64,000 bases of DNA from Triglochin maritima (lineage: Eukaryota > Streptophyta > Magnoliopsida > Alismatales > Juncaginaceae): the NCBI GenBank assembly GCA_963682175.1, contig OY821781.1, positions 39,321,254 through 39,385,253 of the forward strand, read 5' to 3'. The first letter of the stretch is position 1. Each line of letters starts with the position of its first letter. Of the stretch, positions 22,395 to 34,563 are shown piece after piece. A model generated the notes under the pieces. The model searched no databases. It saw nothing but the letters and a program-made list of their open reading frames with translations, and had not been told where the DNA came from. A program made the position numbers and the translations under genes.

Positions 22395-22962
22395 GCATGA
22401 GATCGCCTGCAACATATGGCTTTTGAGCTTAAGCTTGTCAAACGAATGTCCTGGAAATGTAGTGTGAGACCATCGATAGTGGTGCCCACACTCATCCACC
22501 CATGAAACTTTCTCTCTTTCGCACGTAGAATTCTTTCTCTATCACGTAACACATGCTCAAAACCCCTCAGCCACTCAAAAACAATGTCCAAAACCCTCCA
22601 ATTACTACACATTTTGTTTTCATCTACGTCATTTCCTTTTACTTTTTTTTTAAATTCTTTCAAACAATCAACAAATTACATAAGTGATTATTATTGAACT
22701 ACTTAATATAATTAATTAACATTTTGTATTTTCAAATTTCAAATTACATGTTAAACTAACTTAATTACAAACACGACATTTAACTACAAATAATAGCTAT
22801 TTACATTTAATTAATTTAAAAGATTGACCAACGGGGAAGGCCATGGTCCCCACCCATACCTGCCTCGGCAAGATTCCAGGCGGGAGCCCGGGTGCCTGCC
22901 CAATTAAGGGGGACAGCCCGGGTGCCTGCCCAATTTCCACCCGTTAGAGGTGCTCTTAGGAA
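22395..22962. repeat. Possible non-autonomous Harbinger-type element
   Basis: AT-rich body with a GC-rich right end where GCCCGGGTGCCTGCCCAATT occurs twice in tandem (about 22887-22935). It ends CCCGTTAGAGGTGCTC then TTA, similar to the GGGCACCCTTAACGGG end of the element at 35647. The left end is uncertain. A minus-strand 91-codon ORF here has no recognised homology. Confidence 0.4.
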
Positions 22963-23269
22963 AATTTTGCCTTTTATCTTACGTAGGAAATTTGGTGTGC
23001 TTTATCTATAATCTAATTTATATATTCCTTGTATTTTAGTTACAAGAAAAACAACATGAATGTTTGATCCTGAAAATGTAAAAGGATTTGAATCGGACAA
23101 TCAAGTACAGTCCTTAGTCAGAGAACTTTTGCAAAATTAGTTTGTATATGTTCCCAAACAAACTTGGAATAAACAGAGATTGGGATTCAGACTGAACCAT
23201 GTTTAATATACTTTTTAATTAAAAACAACCTTAATCAGTGAACATGGATAAATGGGTAATGAGGTCTTT

Positions 23270-23830
23270 TTATAGATTTTAAATATTTTTTCAATACAAA
23301 AATCAATACAAACTTAGTTGTCCCGTTCTCAAATATACATAGATGAAAATACATCAAAAGTTGAAAACAAGTTGGAACGGACCCAATTGTTAGTTCATGG
23401 AAATACTAAGTTTTGATCTCTGATCCAATCAGAATCGATCCACCCCGTCTAGCATTCCATCCACACCCTCGACATCGCACTTTCTAGTCCAACCACCACA
23501 GGTCATCACGAAGAAGGTGTACTGTGTAATGTCTTTTAGTTAAGATCCGGATTGAACCGACAAACGGAACCAATCTATGTTGGATCCAGTCGGTAGTTCA
23601 AGGTTTCTTATTTTTATATGTACTAATGTTGAACTATTATGTTCTTAACACTAAACCAATGGATTTTTCCCTAGGTAATACCAATTGTTAAACGCTAATC
23701 ATGTTGATATTGAGTTTTTAGCATTGAAATAACAATCCTAGCCTCTAAGTTTTAAGTTAGCAGATTTTAGAATTAAATTATAAAATATCTTGGCTCGTTG
23801 GATCACAACTATTGCATTTTTTTCAGGATC
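23270..23830. repeat. Third copy of the gene X upstream block, without the MITE
   Basis: Matches parts of 20450-21100 and 25500-26090 in the same order. At 23586-23600 it reads CCAGTCGGTAGTT with no insertion, the empty counterpart of the MITE site. It ends near 23830 before any gene X exon. Confidence 0.8.
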
Positions 23831-24104
23831 ATGTTTGGTGGTTACACTTGTTTAACCATTTACCCTCCGCTCCAAGACAATAGGCATCCGATTTGAAAGT
23901 CAAGTGTTAACGTTTATTGTGTTACTATTATGTTTGTGAATTATGATATATCTTTATCATTTTTTATTTATGTAGTTATGTTTGCACGATGGGATGATCA
24001 GTATAGGTATTGAAGTTTATTTATCTTAAATCCGTTTAGTATGAATCAAATTATAACTTACGAAGTTTTTTGGGTTAAATCAAAACGGAACCAACCCCTA
24101 ACCC

Positions 24105-24316
24105 GACTTTCCTGATACAGGTTGGTTCGGTTCTAGAATCAATTAGGTCAGATTGGGTTCTATTTTTTTGTCATAATCGAACCAACTCGACCGATGTATA
24201 ACCTTAGCCTGACGGAAGCAACTAAGTCTACCAACAGTGAAACAACCAAAATCACCAGTGGTTTTCTTTCAACTCTCACACCGTACAGAGAAATAGAGAA
24301 GTCACTTAGAAAATAG
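24105..24316. repeat. Direct repeat, copy 1 (~200 bp)
   Basis: From ACAGGTTGGTTCGGTTCTAG to GAGAAGTCACTTAG, repeated almost identically at 25331-25524. Confidence 0.85.
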
Positions 24317-25330
24317 AAAAGCCATCGTGATTAAGTACAATATGCGTTGTTTCAACATTAATGCTACATCAACTTCTATCCAAAACCATTTGTTTCATTT
24401 CAAAGCAAAAATATCATGTAATTTGAGCTTAATTTCAAATTTTGAGGTAATTCGAGGCTCTAAAAAATTTCCTGTCCTACACCAGCTCTACTTTAAAGAA
24501 GATTTTGAGTTTTAAAATTGCACTTAAATTCAAAGTTGAAATTTTGTGGAAGGAACAAAAAAAATTAGAGTGTACTTTAAACTTTTGATTATGCAACTTA
24601 GTCTAGTGTATTCATAAAAGTATTGTATAAGTGACTCTATAAATCAACTTCGGTGCAACATAATATCTTATTAGTCCATCAGAAATTACAAGATTGATTA
24701 TTCATTAATCGGATATCCATATTTAACTATTACATTAAATAGAATGTACTTTTGATTAGTTTGATTAGCTATATTCAATTCATTCTATGTTGTGTGTGTC
24801 CTTATTATTTAGTCTTGAAACACTCTACAAAATGGAATGGTTTTAGAAAAAGATATAATGAAATTGCACCCAAACTAACATTATGAAATACTAGAACCTT
24901 ACGTGGGTCTCATGAAACATGAAGCAACATGAAACATGAACCTCAAAACAGTAAAAGACCACTTAAAACTTGTTTGGAAACAAAACAAGGCGTTTTGGTG
25001 GCTTAGAAACCATAACCAAGGCTTTTTGGTCGCGCAAAGTACGAAACCTGTTCGATCAGTTTGCCTATCTAACCTATACCTTAACCAACCCTAAGTATAA
25101 AATATGGCTAATATAACTGACTTAGAGTCTAACCTACAAGAATTTTCTATAATTGTATGCACAGTAGGAGTTGATCCTTTCCATTTGAAACATCCAATCC
25201 CGACCCTTAAAATATTAAGAAGCAACATCTTTTACTCTTCCACGATGAAAATTCAAATTCTAGGATACAGAAACGAAGGAAAACATATTACTTATACATG
25301 CACGCTGATTCGATGTAGATAAATTATTAT
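24317..25330. other. AT-rich spacer, no gene seen
   Basis: Short ORFs only, none with recognisable motifs or codon bias. It separates the two ~200-bp direct repeats. Confidence 0.5.
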
Positions 25331-25524
25331 ACAGGTTGGTTCGGTTCTAGAATCAATTAGGTCAGATTGGGTTCTATTTTTTTGTCATAATCGAACCAAC
25401 TCGACCGATGTATAACCTTAGCCTGACGGAAGCAGCTAAGTCTACCAACAGTGAAACAACCAAAATCACCTGTGGTTTTCTCTCAACTCTCACACCGTAC
25501 AGAGAAATAGAGAAGTCACTTAGA
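25331..25524. repeat. Direct repeat, copy 2 (~200 bp)
   Basis: Partner of 24105-24316. Only a few substitutions are visible. Confidence 0.85.
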
Positions 25525-25625
25525 TTACGGAAATACTAAGTTTTGATCTCTAATCCAATCAGAATGCATTTCATCTCTAGATTGGAATCGACAAACAAAA
25601 CCAATATACGTTGGATCCAGTCCGT

Positions 25626-25896
25626 TAGGGCTGTGCATTCGGTCCGAACTGGACTGGACCAGATTTTTATCTGACGTCCGGACCGAAGACCGGAACATAC
25701 CGAACTGGTCTGGACCGGAAACCGGACCGGACCGGTGGGATTCGGTCCGGTCCGGGACCAGTTTTTAACCTTAAAATTAAAAAAAAAAAAACCGGACCGG
25801 TCCGAAACCGAATTTTCAAAATGTTCTGGACCGGAACTCGGACCGGTTGGGTCCGGTCGGTCCGGACCGAACCGAACCGGTTTCTGCACAGCCCGA
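25626..25896. mobile_element. hAT-type MITE (GGACCGG family), copy 2
   Basis: 271 bp between CAGTCCGT duplications (25618-25625 and 25897-25904). Ends are TAGGGCTGTGC and GCACAGCCCGA. It occupies the same site as the MITE at 20672, so the two loci descend from one insertion followed by segmental duplication. Confidence 0.9.
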
Positions 25897-26311
25897 CAGT
25901 CCGTAGTTAAAGGTTTCTTAATTTTTATGTACTAACGTTGAACTATTACGTTCTTAACACTAAACCAATGGATTTTTTCTAAGTAATCCCAAATGTTAAA
26001 CGCTAGTGATGTTGATATTAAGTTTTAAGTTAACAGATTTTAGAATTAAAATATAAAATATCCTGACTTGTTGGATCACAGCTATTGCAACTAACGGACC
26101 AAAAGACAATCCGAGTCCTCACTACTATAATAATAACAAATAATATTTTTTTCCCAAATCCTCTCAAACTCCTCTCTTCTCCCCAGATCCTCTCCGCCCA
26201 AAACACCCCAAATCCGCTCCGCCCAAAGCAAAACCCTTACCCACCACAATCAGCTCCTCTTTCTTCTTCTCCAAAACCCTAACCCACCTCTCTAATCTCA
26301 CTCTCAAACCC

Positions 26312-29300
26312 ATGGCCTTTTTGCACTCCTTCCGTAATGTCTTCCACCGTCTTGTGAGGCAGAAGTTGCGTGGTTCTTCTTCGGCGTTCCGAACCACTCC
26401 GGTCTCTCCTACGCCCAACGACGGATTGCAAACAAATCTGAAGGTTTTCCGTTCTCCTCCGATTCTCAACGACCGGAGGGGTTTATTCCCCCCAACGCCT
26501 ACTGTTTCTGAGAACAACACCACTTTTTCATGTTCATCCACTAACAACTTTGATCTGATGCTTACCATCCGAAACATCATATCTGGTAGGGGTGCACATG
26601 GGTTGGGTTCAACTCGAAACCCAACCCGACTGGTCTGGTCGGGTTGTGTCGGGTTGGGGAGGGGGTCGGGTCGGGTTGGAAAAATCAAAAACCCGAATTT
26701 TCGGGTCGGGTTCGGGTTGAGGGGGTCGGGTTGACCCAACCCGAACCCGATTTTTTGTTTTTTTTATTTTTTTTTATTTTTTTCCCAAATAAACCGGTCG
26801 ACCGAACATCACTCGGTCGACCGAACATCGACCGTTTCCAACCCGAAAATTTCGGATTTTCAAGCCACCGGTCGACCGTTTAAGCACCGGTCGATCGAAC
26901 CCGACCAAGTTTGGGAGAAAATTTCCCAATTCGGGTTCAACCCGATCCAACCCGACCCAACCCGAAAATTTCGGGTCGGGTTGGGTTGAACCCAAACCGG
27001 TTCGGGTTCGGGTTCGGGTTGGGTTGGGTTTTTTCCCAACCCGAAAATTTCAGGTTGGGTCGGGTTGAGGCCCAAACCCGACCCAACCCGACCCATGTGC
27101 ACCCCTAATATCTGGTAACGTTAATCATATAATATTTAAGTTGTTTCATATTTCGAAGTTTTTTTTTCCTTCAAATATATTATATTTGTTTGTAGGAAAC
27201 GAAGACGCCATGACATCGCGCAGCATAACCGAACAAATCGAGACAATAAAGGAAGATATCGGAAACATGAGGGCTCTTGTACTCACACTCTATGAGCATC
27301 ACTGCAAGTACCAACTCAAAGGGTACGACGACAGTCGCGTTTATAGAGGCGAACACAATCGATCAGACCGTATACTTAATTCAGAATATGACAAGCTGGG
27401 TTTCGAAACTGTGGAGATCAAGACTAGAGACGATTGGCTTTCTCGTAATTTACGCATTTGCCCCGTCATTTTCTATGACTTGAGGGCGTCTTTTGCGAAC
27501 GATATCAATTCTTACAGGTAAGGAAGAGATGACATTAAATCTTATCATTTTTATATCCGTTTTGTAGTTTTCTTAGACATTTCACATTCTCAAAACACAT
27601 TGTTTTACTTATTTCTAGTGTTTGATGTGTATATATTTTTGGTAAATTTAAGTATCACATTTTTCGATGTTTTTAAAAAAACCCATTTCAATTGCATAAA
27701 CAACTACTACAACTAGTGAAAACCATTTCAATTGCATAAACACACTCTCAAATGGAATTTTATTACTCTTAATTGTGTTTATGTTTTGTTGAACAGCAAG
27801 ATGCTCTATTTGATCGTTTGAATCAAAAGGACCTTGAAGCTAGCAGGAAACAACTTTTTCAAGAATATATGATGTTCGTGGCAAAGAAGGGCAAGTGTAA
27901 TGTGAGTTTATGCTATTTGTTCATGTTTTGTGGGTGTAATTGTTTATGATTCTTTAGATTGTGTTTGGATGTGTTTATTTGAAAATTATGTTTATGCAAA
28001 AACTAGAGAAACCAGGATTTCATAACAGTGGTCATTTTTTTTCAGGTTTTCAATAGTAAAAACCTTTAATGTTTGGATGTCGTGTTTTGTAAGAATCTCA
28101 AAATGTCCCACATGTGATACAATGAAAAACAACGAAAAGGAGTCTGGTTTTTGCATGGAAAAACCAAAAATAAGAAGAAATTGGGTTTAAAGGTTTTGGA
28201 TAATGATGACAAAGTTGGGAAGTAATTTTCGATGAACACCAGAGTTTCACAATAAATCAATTGTTGCAGTCCATACATCCAAACACAACCTCAGTTATTT
28301 GATTCTTGTTGACTTGGTTCTATGTCTCCTTGCTAAAAAATTCTGCACATAAATTCCTCTCTTGTAAGTCCTTTTTGTCTACACATTTGCACTCAAGTTA
28401 TCTATGACATCTATTTAAGGCCTTTTATGTGTTTTACTAAATGCAGTTCATCGATTCCTATGATGTTATGGTGGTTGGAGATTGTGAATCTACTATCGAA
28501 GGTTTTCCAACCTATCCTGAACGTCTTTCCTATGCGACATGCTACCTTGGCTTGCTGGTGATTTTACTCAATTGTCTCTAATAATAGTTAATATGTTATC
28601 GCTACTTTTTGCTTCTTTTGCATAATACTTAAAATGTCTTCTCACTAGCCAATACCCTTGAATAATCAACATTGCACATGTTAGAGTGGTGAGCCTTTCA
28701 TGCATCGAGTGTTTGAGTGGTTGTTTTGAGTAAACCATAATTTCTTCTATTAGCTAATCTACACTTTTATTTTGTTAACTTAATTATATTATCTTTTTGG
28801 TGATATGATAGTGTTTTTCTTGTTGTCTAGTCGTGTTGTTACTTACAGGAACGGAAATTTCATGTTAGTGAGCTAGTTACTGTTAAATGGAGAACCTAAA
28901 AAAATAGATACAAAAAGATTTTAAGAAAGCCTAAAGAATATCATTAATTATCATTTTTACTTGATAATTTGGGTGAAAACGAAGATGATGAATAGGAAGA
29001 ATTTGTTACACGTCAAGGTTGTTCAATTACAAAAGGAAGATTTATATATAAATTGTACCGTAATTAATGTTGCAATAGACAAGCCAATCCACTTGGCATT
29101 TAATTAGAATGTTGTAATTGCCATGGTCTCCAGTTTATGCTCAATAATGTTGTAATTGTGTGCAAATATGATGTTCCTTGTCTCTAGTTTATGCTCAAGT
29201 TATTTGCAAATAACTCAAGAATGTTGTAATTATGTGCAAATATGATGTTCCTTGTCTCTAGTTTATGCTCAAGTTAATTACATGTGCAGTAGTATGTATG

Positions 29301-29945
29301 CAAGTAAGTAATCCTTTTTTTCTGTTATACTATGATGTTTTAACAAGTTCACGCCCCTGTCAGATGCACTTTGAGTTAATCCTCGATGGTATCAACCGCT
29401 TTGATTCACTTGAGGTAATCATGATATATTTTCAATTTCCTTTTATGGTTGAATTGCATCTTTCTTTCTTTTTTCTTACAGTGTATGTATGAATATTGTC
29501 AAAACATTGCAGGACATGAAGAAATGGGTGGAAAAGAAGGTTGAAGAGGGCCACATTCAATGTAAGAATCAACTACTTTTCTGATAAATTGTGTCACTCT
29601 TATCAAAAAATAATAATTTATGTCACCAAATTTAATGATCGTTCTATTATCGAATGACTTGTGTGTATGGTAATGCTACTTTTGAATTTTTTTAAATCTT
29701 TAGAAATGAGAATCAAATGTTTATAATGTAATTCCTTGGTATGTATTATCCATTAAATATCATTTCTTAATCCATATTAATCTTTTTAATTAGTGTTGCA
29801 TAACGAAACCCTTGATATATTTCTTTCATGGACAGGTCCTTTCGATGGTGCTTGTGAACCACTACGTAACACAGATGCTGGAAAGTTGACATATTTATTA
29901 GATGGTTTTAGGACGTTGCCCGAAGAATACGGACATGTTTTTTAG
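26312..29945 (+). CDS. Gene X, seven-exon unrecognised gene (copy X2)
   Basis: Function not recognised. Exons with GT-AG borders: 26312-26585, 27196-27517, 27797-27901, 28447-28557, 29364-29414, 29513-29561 and 29836-29945 (TAG). Exon 1 (MAFLHSFRNVFHRLVRQKL, Ser/Arg-rich, few acids) resembles a mitochondrial targeting peptide. Exon 2 holds MRALVLTLYEHHCKYQLKG and ICPVIFYDLRASF; exon 4 FIDSYDVMVVGD and FPTYPERLSYATCYLGLL; exon 6 MKKWVEKKVEEGH; exon 7 ends FRTLPEEYGHVF. Exons 3-7 join in frame, but exon 2 ends in a phase that does not fit exon 3, so the copy may be decaying or a site is misread. A MITE sits at the exon 1 donor. Partial paralogues occur at 21.3, 45, 46.5 and 47.8 kb. The GLR remnant lies tail to tail downstream. 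Confidence 0.55.
26587..27107. mobile_element. hAT-type MITE (GGGTTGGGT family) at gene X exon 1 donor
   Basis: 521 bp with TIRs TAGGGGTGCACATGGG and CCCATGTGCACCCCTA and an exact 8-bp duplication ATATCTGG (26579-26586 and 27108-27115). The interior alternates GGGTCGGGTT and AACCCGACCC words, plus a small CGGTCGACCG cluster at 26797-26910. Non-coding. Confidence 0.93.
26797..26910. repeat. CGGTCGACCG cluster inside a hAT MITE
   Basis: Five exact or near-exact sites: ACCGGTCGACCGAAC, CTCGGTCGACCGAAC, a half site, ACCGGTCGACCGTTT and ACCGGTCGATCGAAC. Same palindrome as in the LTR clusters. Confidence 0.85.
27955..28293. repeat. Probable MITE in gene X intron 3
   Basis: Left end GATTGTGTTTGGATG and right end CATCCAAACACAACC are inverted repeats. 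Related sequence occurs in inverted orientation near 45040-45290 and, in part, at 47510-47620. The target duplication is not clear. Confidence 0.55.
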
Positions 29946-30268
29946 TCGTTAAGTTAGATATGTATTGGCGGCGGCATTGATCTGACTTCTTATGTATTTT
30001 GTTTAAATTATTATGTTCCAGTGTACTTTTTCAGTTGTAGAATATAATTTAAGAATATTATAATTTTCAGTTAGATAAATAGAAGCTTTCGGTTTGTCTG
30101 TTGCATCAAATGTTTTTTTAATCTACAAACTTAGTTTGAAGGCACCACATCTTTGTACACGATCTAGCAGAGTTGTAGACATACAAACGTAGACACATTT
30201 AATTGAAGTTCAAACGGACAAGATCCTATTATTATTATGTCCAGGTCTTTTCCCTCTACTAATATGAT

Positions 30269-31325
30269 CTATATTGATAGACCAATAATGTAAGTCTCCT
30301 TTTTGGATGCACCACTTTCTTCTAACTCATTTTCTTGTTGATCTTTGGTTATTCCTTCTGGTGCCACTATCGTCTCCTTGCCTCTTTTGTTCTTGATCAT
30401 GAAGATGAAGAACAAGAATGCCATCGTTGACGTAGCGCTAGAGATTGTTGTTATCCTTGGTTGGATCAATTGTTGGGCGACAAAAGAGATCCACCTTGAA
30501 CACCTTGGAAGCTACCGACTTGAGCGTTCCGTTCATTCATGAGGCTTAGTATTGCGGTTGACATGTCGGAAGTGAATGGAAAACCCTTCTTGAACGCCTA
30601 CATTGAATACAAAATACTACACTTATCATCTAAAGTCTAATTCAATCCTAGTTTGTTTGACTATGTTAATTCAATCTGAGTCTTTATACGTTCAAGACCT
30701 AACAGTTTCATCAAAATTAATGCCATCTCTATCCTTGAGTAATTATATATATGTTACATATATGTGTAACTCATCATTTGATAATAAAGAGAAAAAGATA
30801 CGAAGCTCTCTAATTACTGATCTAAACCACACGAATTTGTTGCTCACACTGAGCCAACTTTTGTATCTTTGTGTGTTTCACATGATATAGAAGCGTTTGG
30901 TTTTTTGGGGGAAAAATTGTATAATTAACTTAAGACTTATAAAGCCAAGACCAACGAATCTATAACTTTCGCCTGCGGTGGTGAAGTCATCCCCATAGTT
31001 GGAGGAAAAAACGAAGATAAGGAAGCTCGAAGTAAGTGGCAGTGATATTTCCACTCTTGAAGGCATGTGGATATTTGATTTCTGAGTCTACGGTGTGGAT
31101 GTTGTTATCCTTTATGTTAAGGACATTTTTAAGGTAATCGAGGACGAAGGAAACGCCATCACAGCCAATTTGCTCAATCGTTCCAGTGCTCTCTGGTTGC
31201 AGTTTTTGAATGGTTAAGATTGAGCTCAGACTCGTGGTGTAGCTCGTTAAGACTAAGACCTTGAAAAGCCACACTAGGATTGCCAATCGGGCGAAGTTGT
31301 TGTAAAGCTTCCTTGAGAAAATAAG
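30269..31325 (-). pseudogene. Glutamate-receptor-like channel gene, C-terminal part (broken)
   Basis: Plant GLRs are ligand-gated cation channels. The minus strand shows the last pore helix and S2 ligand-binding region: FARLAILVWLFKVLVLTSY, TTSLSSILTIQKLQP, then FELPYLRFF. A frame change near 31010 in a T run leads to SNYGDDFTTAGESYRFVGLGF. After an intron (about 30599-30945) comes AFKKGFPFTSDMSTAILSLM. A second shift near 30525 precedes TLKSVASKVFKVDLFC. The TM4 core present in the related copy near 51.8 kb is deleted here (about 33 bp). The tail FFIFMIKNKRGKE ends at 30269. At least two frameshifts plus the deletion mean it is not functional. Confidence 0.85.
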
Positions 31326-31837
31326 AAGGTCAAATCATTTGTGTTAGTGTAATGTCAGTAGGTATAGTCTTATAATTGCTCCTGAAGAAAAAATGGTTGA
31401 AGTTGTACGTAAGGACATAAATCTACTATTACATACGACAACTTTCAACTATTTAAACAATTGAAATACTCACTTTTAGTGACTTATTAGAAGGTTATTG
31501 TATGCTTGAGGACTCACAGGTTCATTCAACGTAGGAAGCTATATGTGAGAATTACAGAGGAGTTTTTACAATTACAGTGCTCTTGAATGATACATTTGTA
31601 CACTTATGTTGTGTCTTAATTACTTGTTTTAATTCTTCAACATGTTTATGGTTTTTTTGGGTTCGTATGGATCATAATAAGTATTACATAGTAGTTAATA
31701 TTCTGTCCTTTAGTACATATAAAAGTATTCGGATCCATGATGATAAATGAGATAAATTATGAAGAGGTTGGTCTTTGTGCCGCTGCTCTTTCTATTCTTA
31801 TCAATTTTTCTTGAGTTAGCATAAAATTCAGATAAGT
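31326..31837. other. AT-rich spacer, no gene seen
   Basis: No ORF with recognisable features. Its right end carries the target site TAAGT used by the solo LTR. Confidence 0.5.
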
Positions 31838-32365
31838 TGTTATGACCCTAACCTTGATTAGGGTTTAATTGGTGGTTAGGTGGAGTTGATGATGGAGTTT
31901 GCATGGGAAGTTGAGGAGGAATAGGCGTGCACTGTAGATGGGAGGTAAGGTGGAAGTGATGGGCTAGTGGTGTAGGGGGATGGGTTGGGTTGTTGTGTTG
32001 GGAGAAAACACCCATCTCATCTCCTTCCCCTCTCATTCCTTTCTTCCTTTTTTCTTCTCCTCTCCATTCATTCCTTCCTCTCCCCCCGAAGCTCCGGCGG
32101 CGTGGTGCGGGTTGCGGAGCAAGGCGAGCGTGTTGGGCGTGGCGCGAGGAGGAGAGTGCGCGGGAGGTTGCGGCCGGAGGCGTCGTTGGAGCTCCGGTGT
32201 TCTTCGTCGATCTTCGAAGAGAGGTATGCCAAGTTCTTGCATTAGAGGCCTATTGTGATCACCCACGTTGGGGTGAGGTTGGGGTCGGTCGCGCGAGGTC
32301 GGAGGCCTCGCCGGCGATGAGTTTCGACGTCAAAACCTCGGCTGGCGCGAGGTTGAAGACGTCTG

Positions 32366-32850
32366 TCGGTCGACCGGGTCCCTTGGACGGTCGACCGATC
32401 GTAGAGTATTTTCACTGTCTGTCGTGTTTCGGTCGACCGCGTCCCTCGTTCGGTCGACCGGAACTTGAGTGTACCGGTAGGATGCTAGTGTTTTCGGTCG
32501 ACCGTTTATGACATAGAAAATAATAGGTTGACCCTGTAAGGTTTCGGTCGACCGAGACCCCTGAGTCGGTCGACCGATAGATTCGATTTGAGTGTTGACC
32601 AGACTCCGGATTTTGACCTCGTTCGGTCGACCGGTTTTAGACCTTCGGTAGACCGTTGGGATTTATGTGTTGCGCAAATTGTTCGACCGTGACAGACACT
32701 TCGGTCGACCGATTCCCCTGTGGAAACGGTCGACCGAGTTGTCACTTTCGGTCGACCGATTCCCTTGTGGAAGCGGTCGACCGTTTGTCACTTCGGTTGA
32801 CCGAATTCCCTTGAGGAAAACGGTCGACCGTGTCTCTTTCGGTTGACCGT
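32366..32850. repeat. CGGTCGACCG palindrome array in solo LTR A
   Basis: About 17 exact or near matches in 485 bp. From about 32700 the sites form a regular unit of about 45-48 bp in which TTCGGTCGACCGATTCCC alternates with a second palindrome after GTGGAA. Confidence 0.92.
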
Positions 32851-33339
32851 TTTGCACAGGACAGGATTCCTGGTTCCACTTAGGATGCCAACTCTGTCCA
32901 CGGAAACCCGTGTCCTCGCCTTGTGCGTGAGCCGGGAGGTGACGGTGGGCGCGTTATGCGTGCCTGCCCAGGGACCGCCGTGTGGAAGAGTGTGGGTGTC
33001 CGGAACGCGTCACTTCCGTGTATGGATCGTGACTATATCTGGTGGATCGTTTGACTCGCGTTAGAGTAGCGGCCTGAGGGATTGCGGATCTCATTGCTTC
33101 AGCAACACGCAACTGCCGACGGGTGCAGTGACTACCGGCCGATGGCTACGGAGGCACAGAGACTACCGGCCAGGATTGGCGACGGAGGTCCAGAGAGGTA
33201 CCGGCCTATTGACGGCGACGGAGGTCGCGACCCTGCTCGTTGGAGCCGGAGTTGGTGTTGCACGTGGAGCTCGTTGACCCTGCGGACTTCCGTTCGGATC
33301 TGTCGATTGTCTGACCTTGTGTGGCGGATATGTTCGACT

Positions 33340-33905
33340 GGCCTTGATGGCAGTTATTGCACGTGCCGTGCGGCCTGTGTGGCGGCGGTAGGGCCCCTGT
33401 GCGGTCTGTGTGGCGGCAGGGAGGATCGCACGTGGCCTGTGTGGTTGCGGCGATGGACTGCCGATGATGTGTTCCGGCAGGTAGCTCGATTGGGCACCTA
33501 TCGAGTGATATCCCGTGCGGTCTGTGTGGCGCCGGTTGATGGACCGACCTGAGCGACGGCTCCGTTGGTGTGGTGGTGGTGGACCACAATGTATTCAGAT
33601 CTGATTTCTACCTTGCGCGGAAGTGCGAACGCATCCTCACCGATCCCTTGGCTTGTGTAGTCGCGTGTGGGGATGTGTTGCGTATTGTCCGTTAGACCGT
33701 ATGTGCCTACGGTAGGTCTCTACGGAGACCCGATGTTTGGACCGTGCGGCCTGTGTGGTGGCGGTGAGGTTGGACCGTGTGGCCTGTGTGGTACCGGTGT
33801 TTGTGGACCGTGCGGCCTGTGTGGCGACGGCGATGTTGCGGACCGTGAGGCCTGTGTGGCAGCGGTGGCGATTGTAGACCGCGGGGCCTATGTGGCAGCG
33901 GGAAC
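33340..33905. repeat. GGCCTGTGTGGCGGCGG tandem-like array in solo LTR A
   Basis: Nine degenerate copies of ACCGTGCGGCCTGTGTGGCG. The best block, at 33740-33905, has a spacing of 32-37 bp; the earlier copies are less regular. Confidence 0.85.
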
Positions 33906-34563
33906 GATCGTGGGACGGATGTCCGGTTGGCCCTTGGTGGCGTTGTTGTTTTACTGCTTTGTATTCCATGCCATGCTATACTAGTATGTTAGGGCATATA
34001 GGTGAGCTTGTCATACGGGGTTTCCATATGGAAACTCAGGCATTGTTGTTATGATTATTTTCAGGACCGCGTTAGGTTCCGGCGGGTGGTGACCGAGGGA
34101 GATTGCACGTTGGGACTGGATCCTGTCGTCTTCCTACTTTTAGGTTGTCGTGATTACATGTACCTTGTGTTTCGTGTTGTAATGTAATCACTCTTTTGAC
34201 AAACTCGTATTGTATTATGGTGCACCAGACTTATTTATGTATTTCTTTCAGTAATGTCCCCACTCTTGATGGTTTGTCCACGTGTTTCTTATGATTTAAA
34301 AAGTTTAAATTTTCCGCTGTTCGGGGATGTTACATAAGTTGCATGTAACGTTTTCAAATCTAAGTTGCAGTTCGAGTGTTTGATGATTTGTATAGTTGCT
34401 TTGGTAGAACTAGAAGTTCTGATCATGCATCATCATATTACTGGTAGATGTAGATTATAACCGATAAAAACAAGCATTTATTCTTATAAAAAAAACCAAG
34501 TTAAATACTTTGGAATTGTTTCTGAATCCTGAAGCAATTGTGTGCAATATTTAGCTTTTCAAT

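Larger units (their letters stand above)
31838..34334. mobile_element. Solo LTR, family A/B, copy A
   Basis: 2497 bp from TGTTATGACC to GATGTTACA with a 5-bp duplication TAAGT (31833-31837 and 34335-34339). The last ~300 bp, read in reverse, match the start of the LTR at 48735 (for example ATACGAGTTTGT and GGTGCACCA). No internal region or PBS is present, so it is a solo LTR left by recombination. It is GC-rich in the middle because of two arrays (32366-32850 and 33340-33905). Overlapping ORFs in it look like by-products of composition. Confidence 0.9.

Noticed and set aside
32366..32850. Regularly spaced palindromes considered as a CRISPR-like array
   Set aside because: The repeats are 10-12 bp with irregular, similar spacers, the DNA is a plant retrotransposon LTR, and no cas genes exist.
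31980..33990. Several overlapping ORFs of 70-170 codons on both strands in the GC-rich part of solo LTR A
   Set aside because: They run through tandem repeats in all frames, show no domain, and lie wholly inside an LTR with proven ends. GC-rich composition explains the lack of stops.
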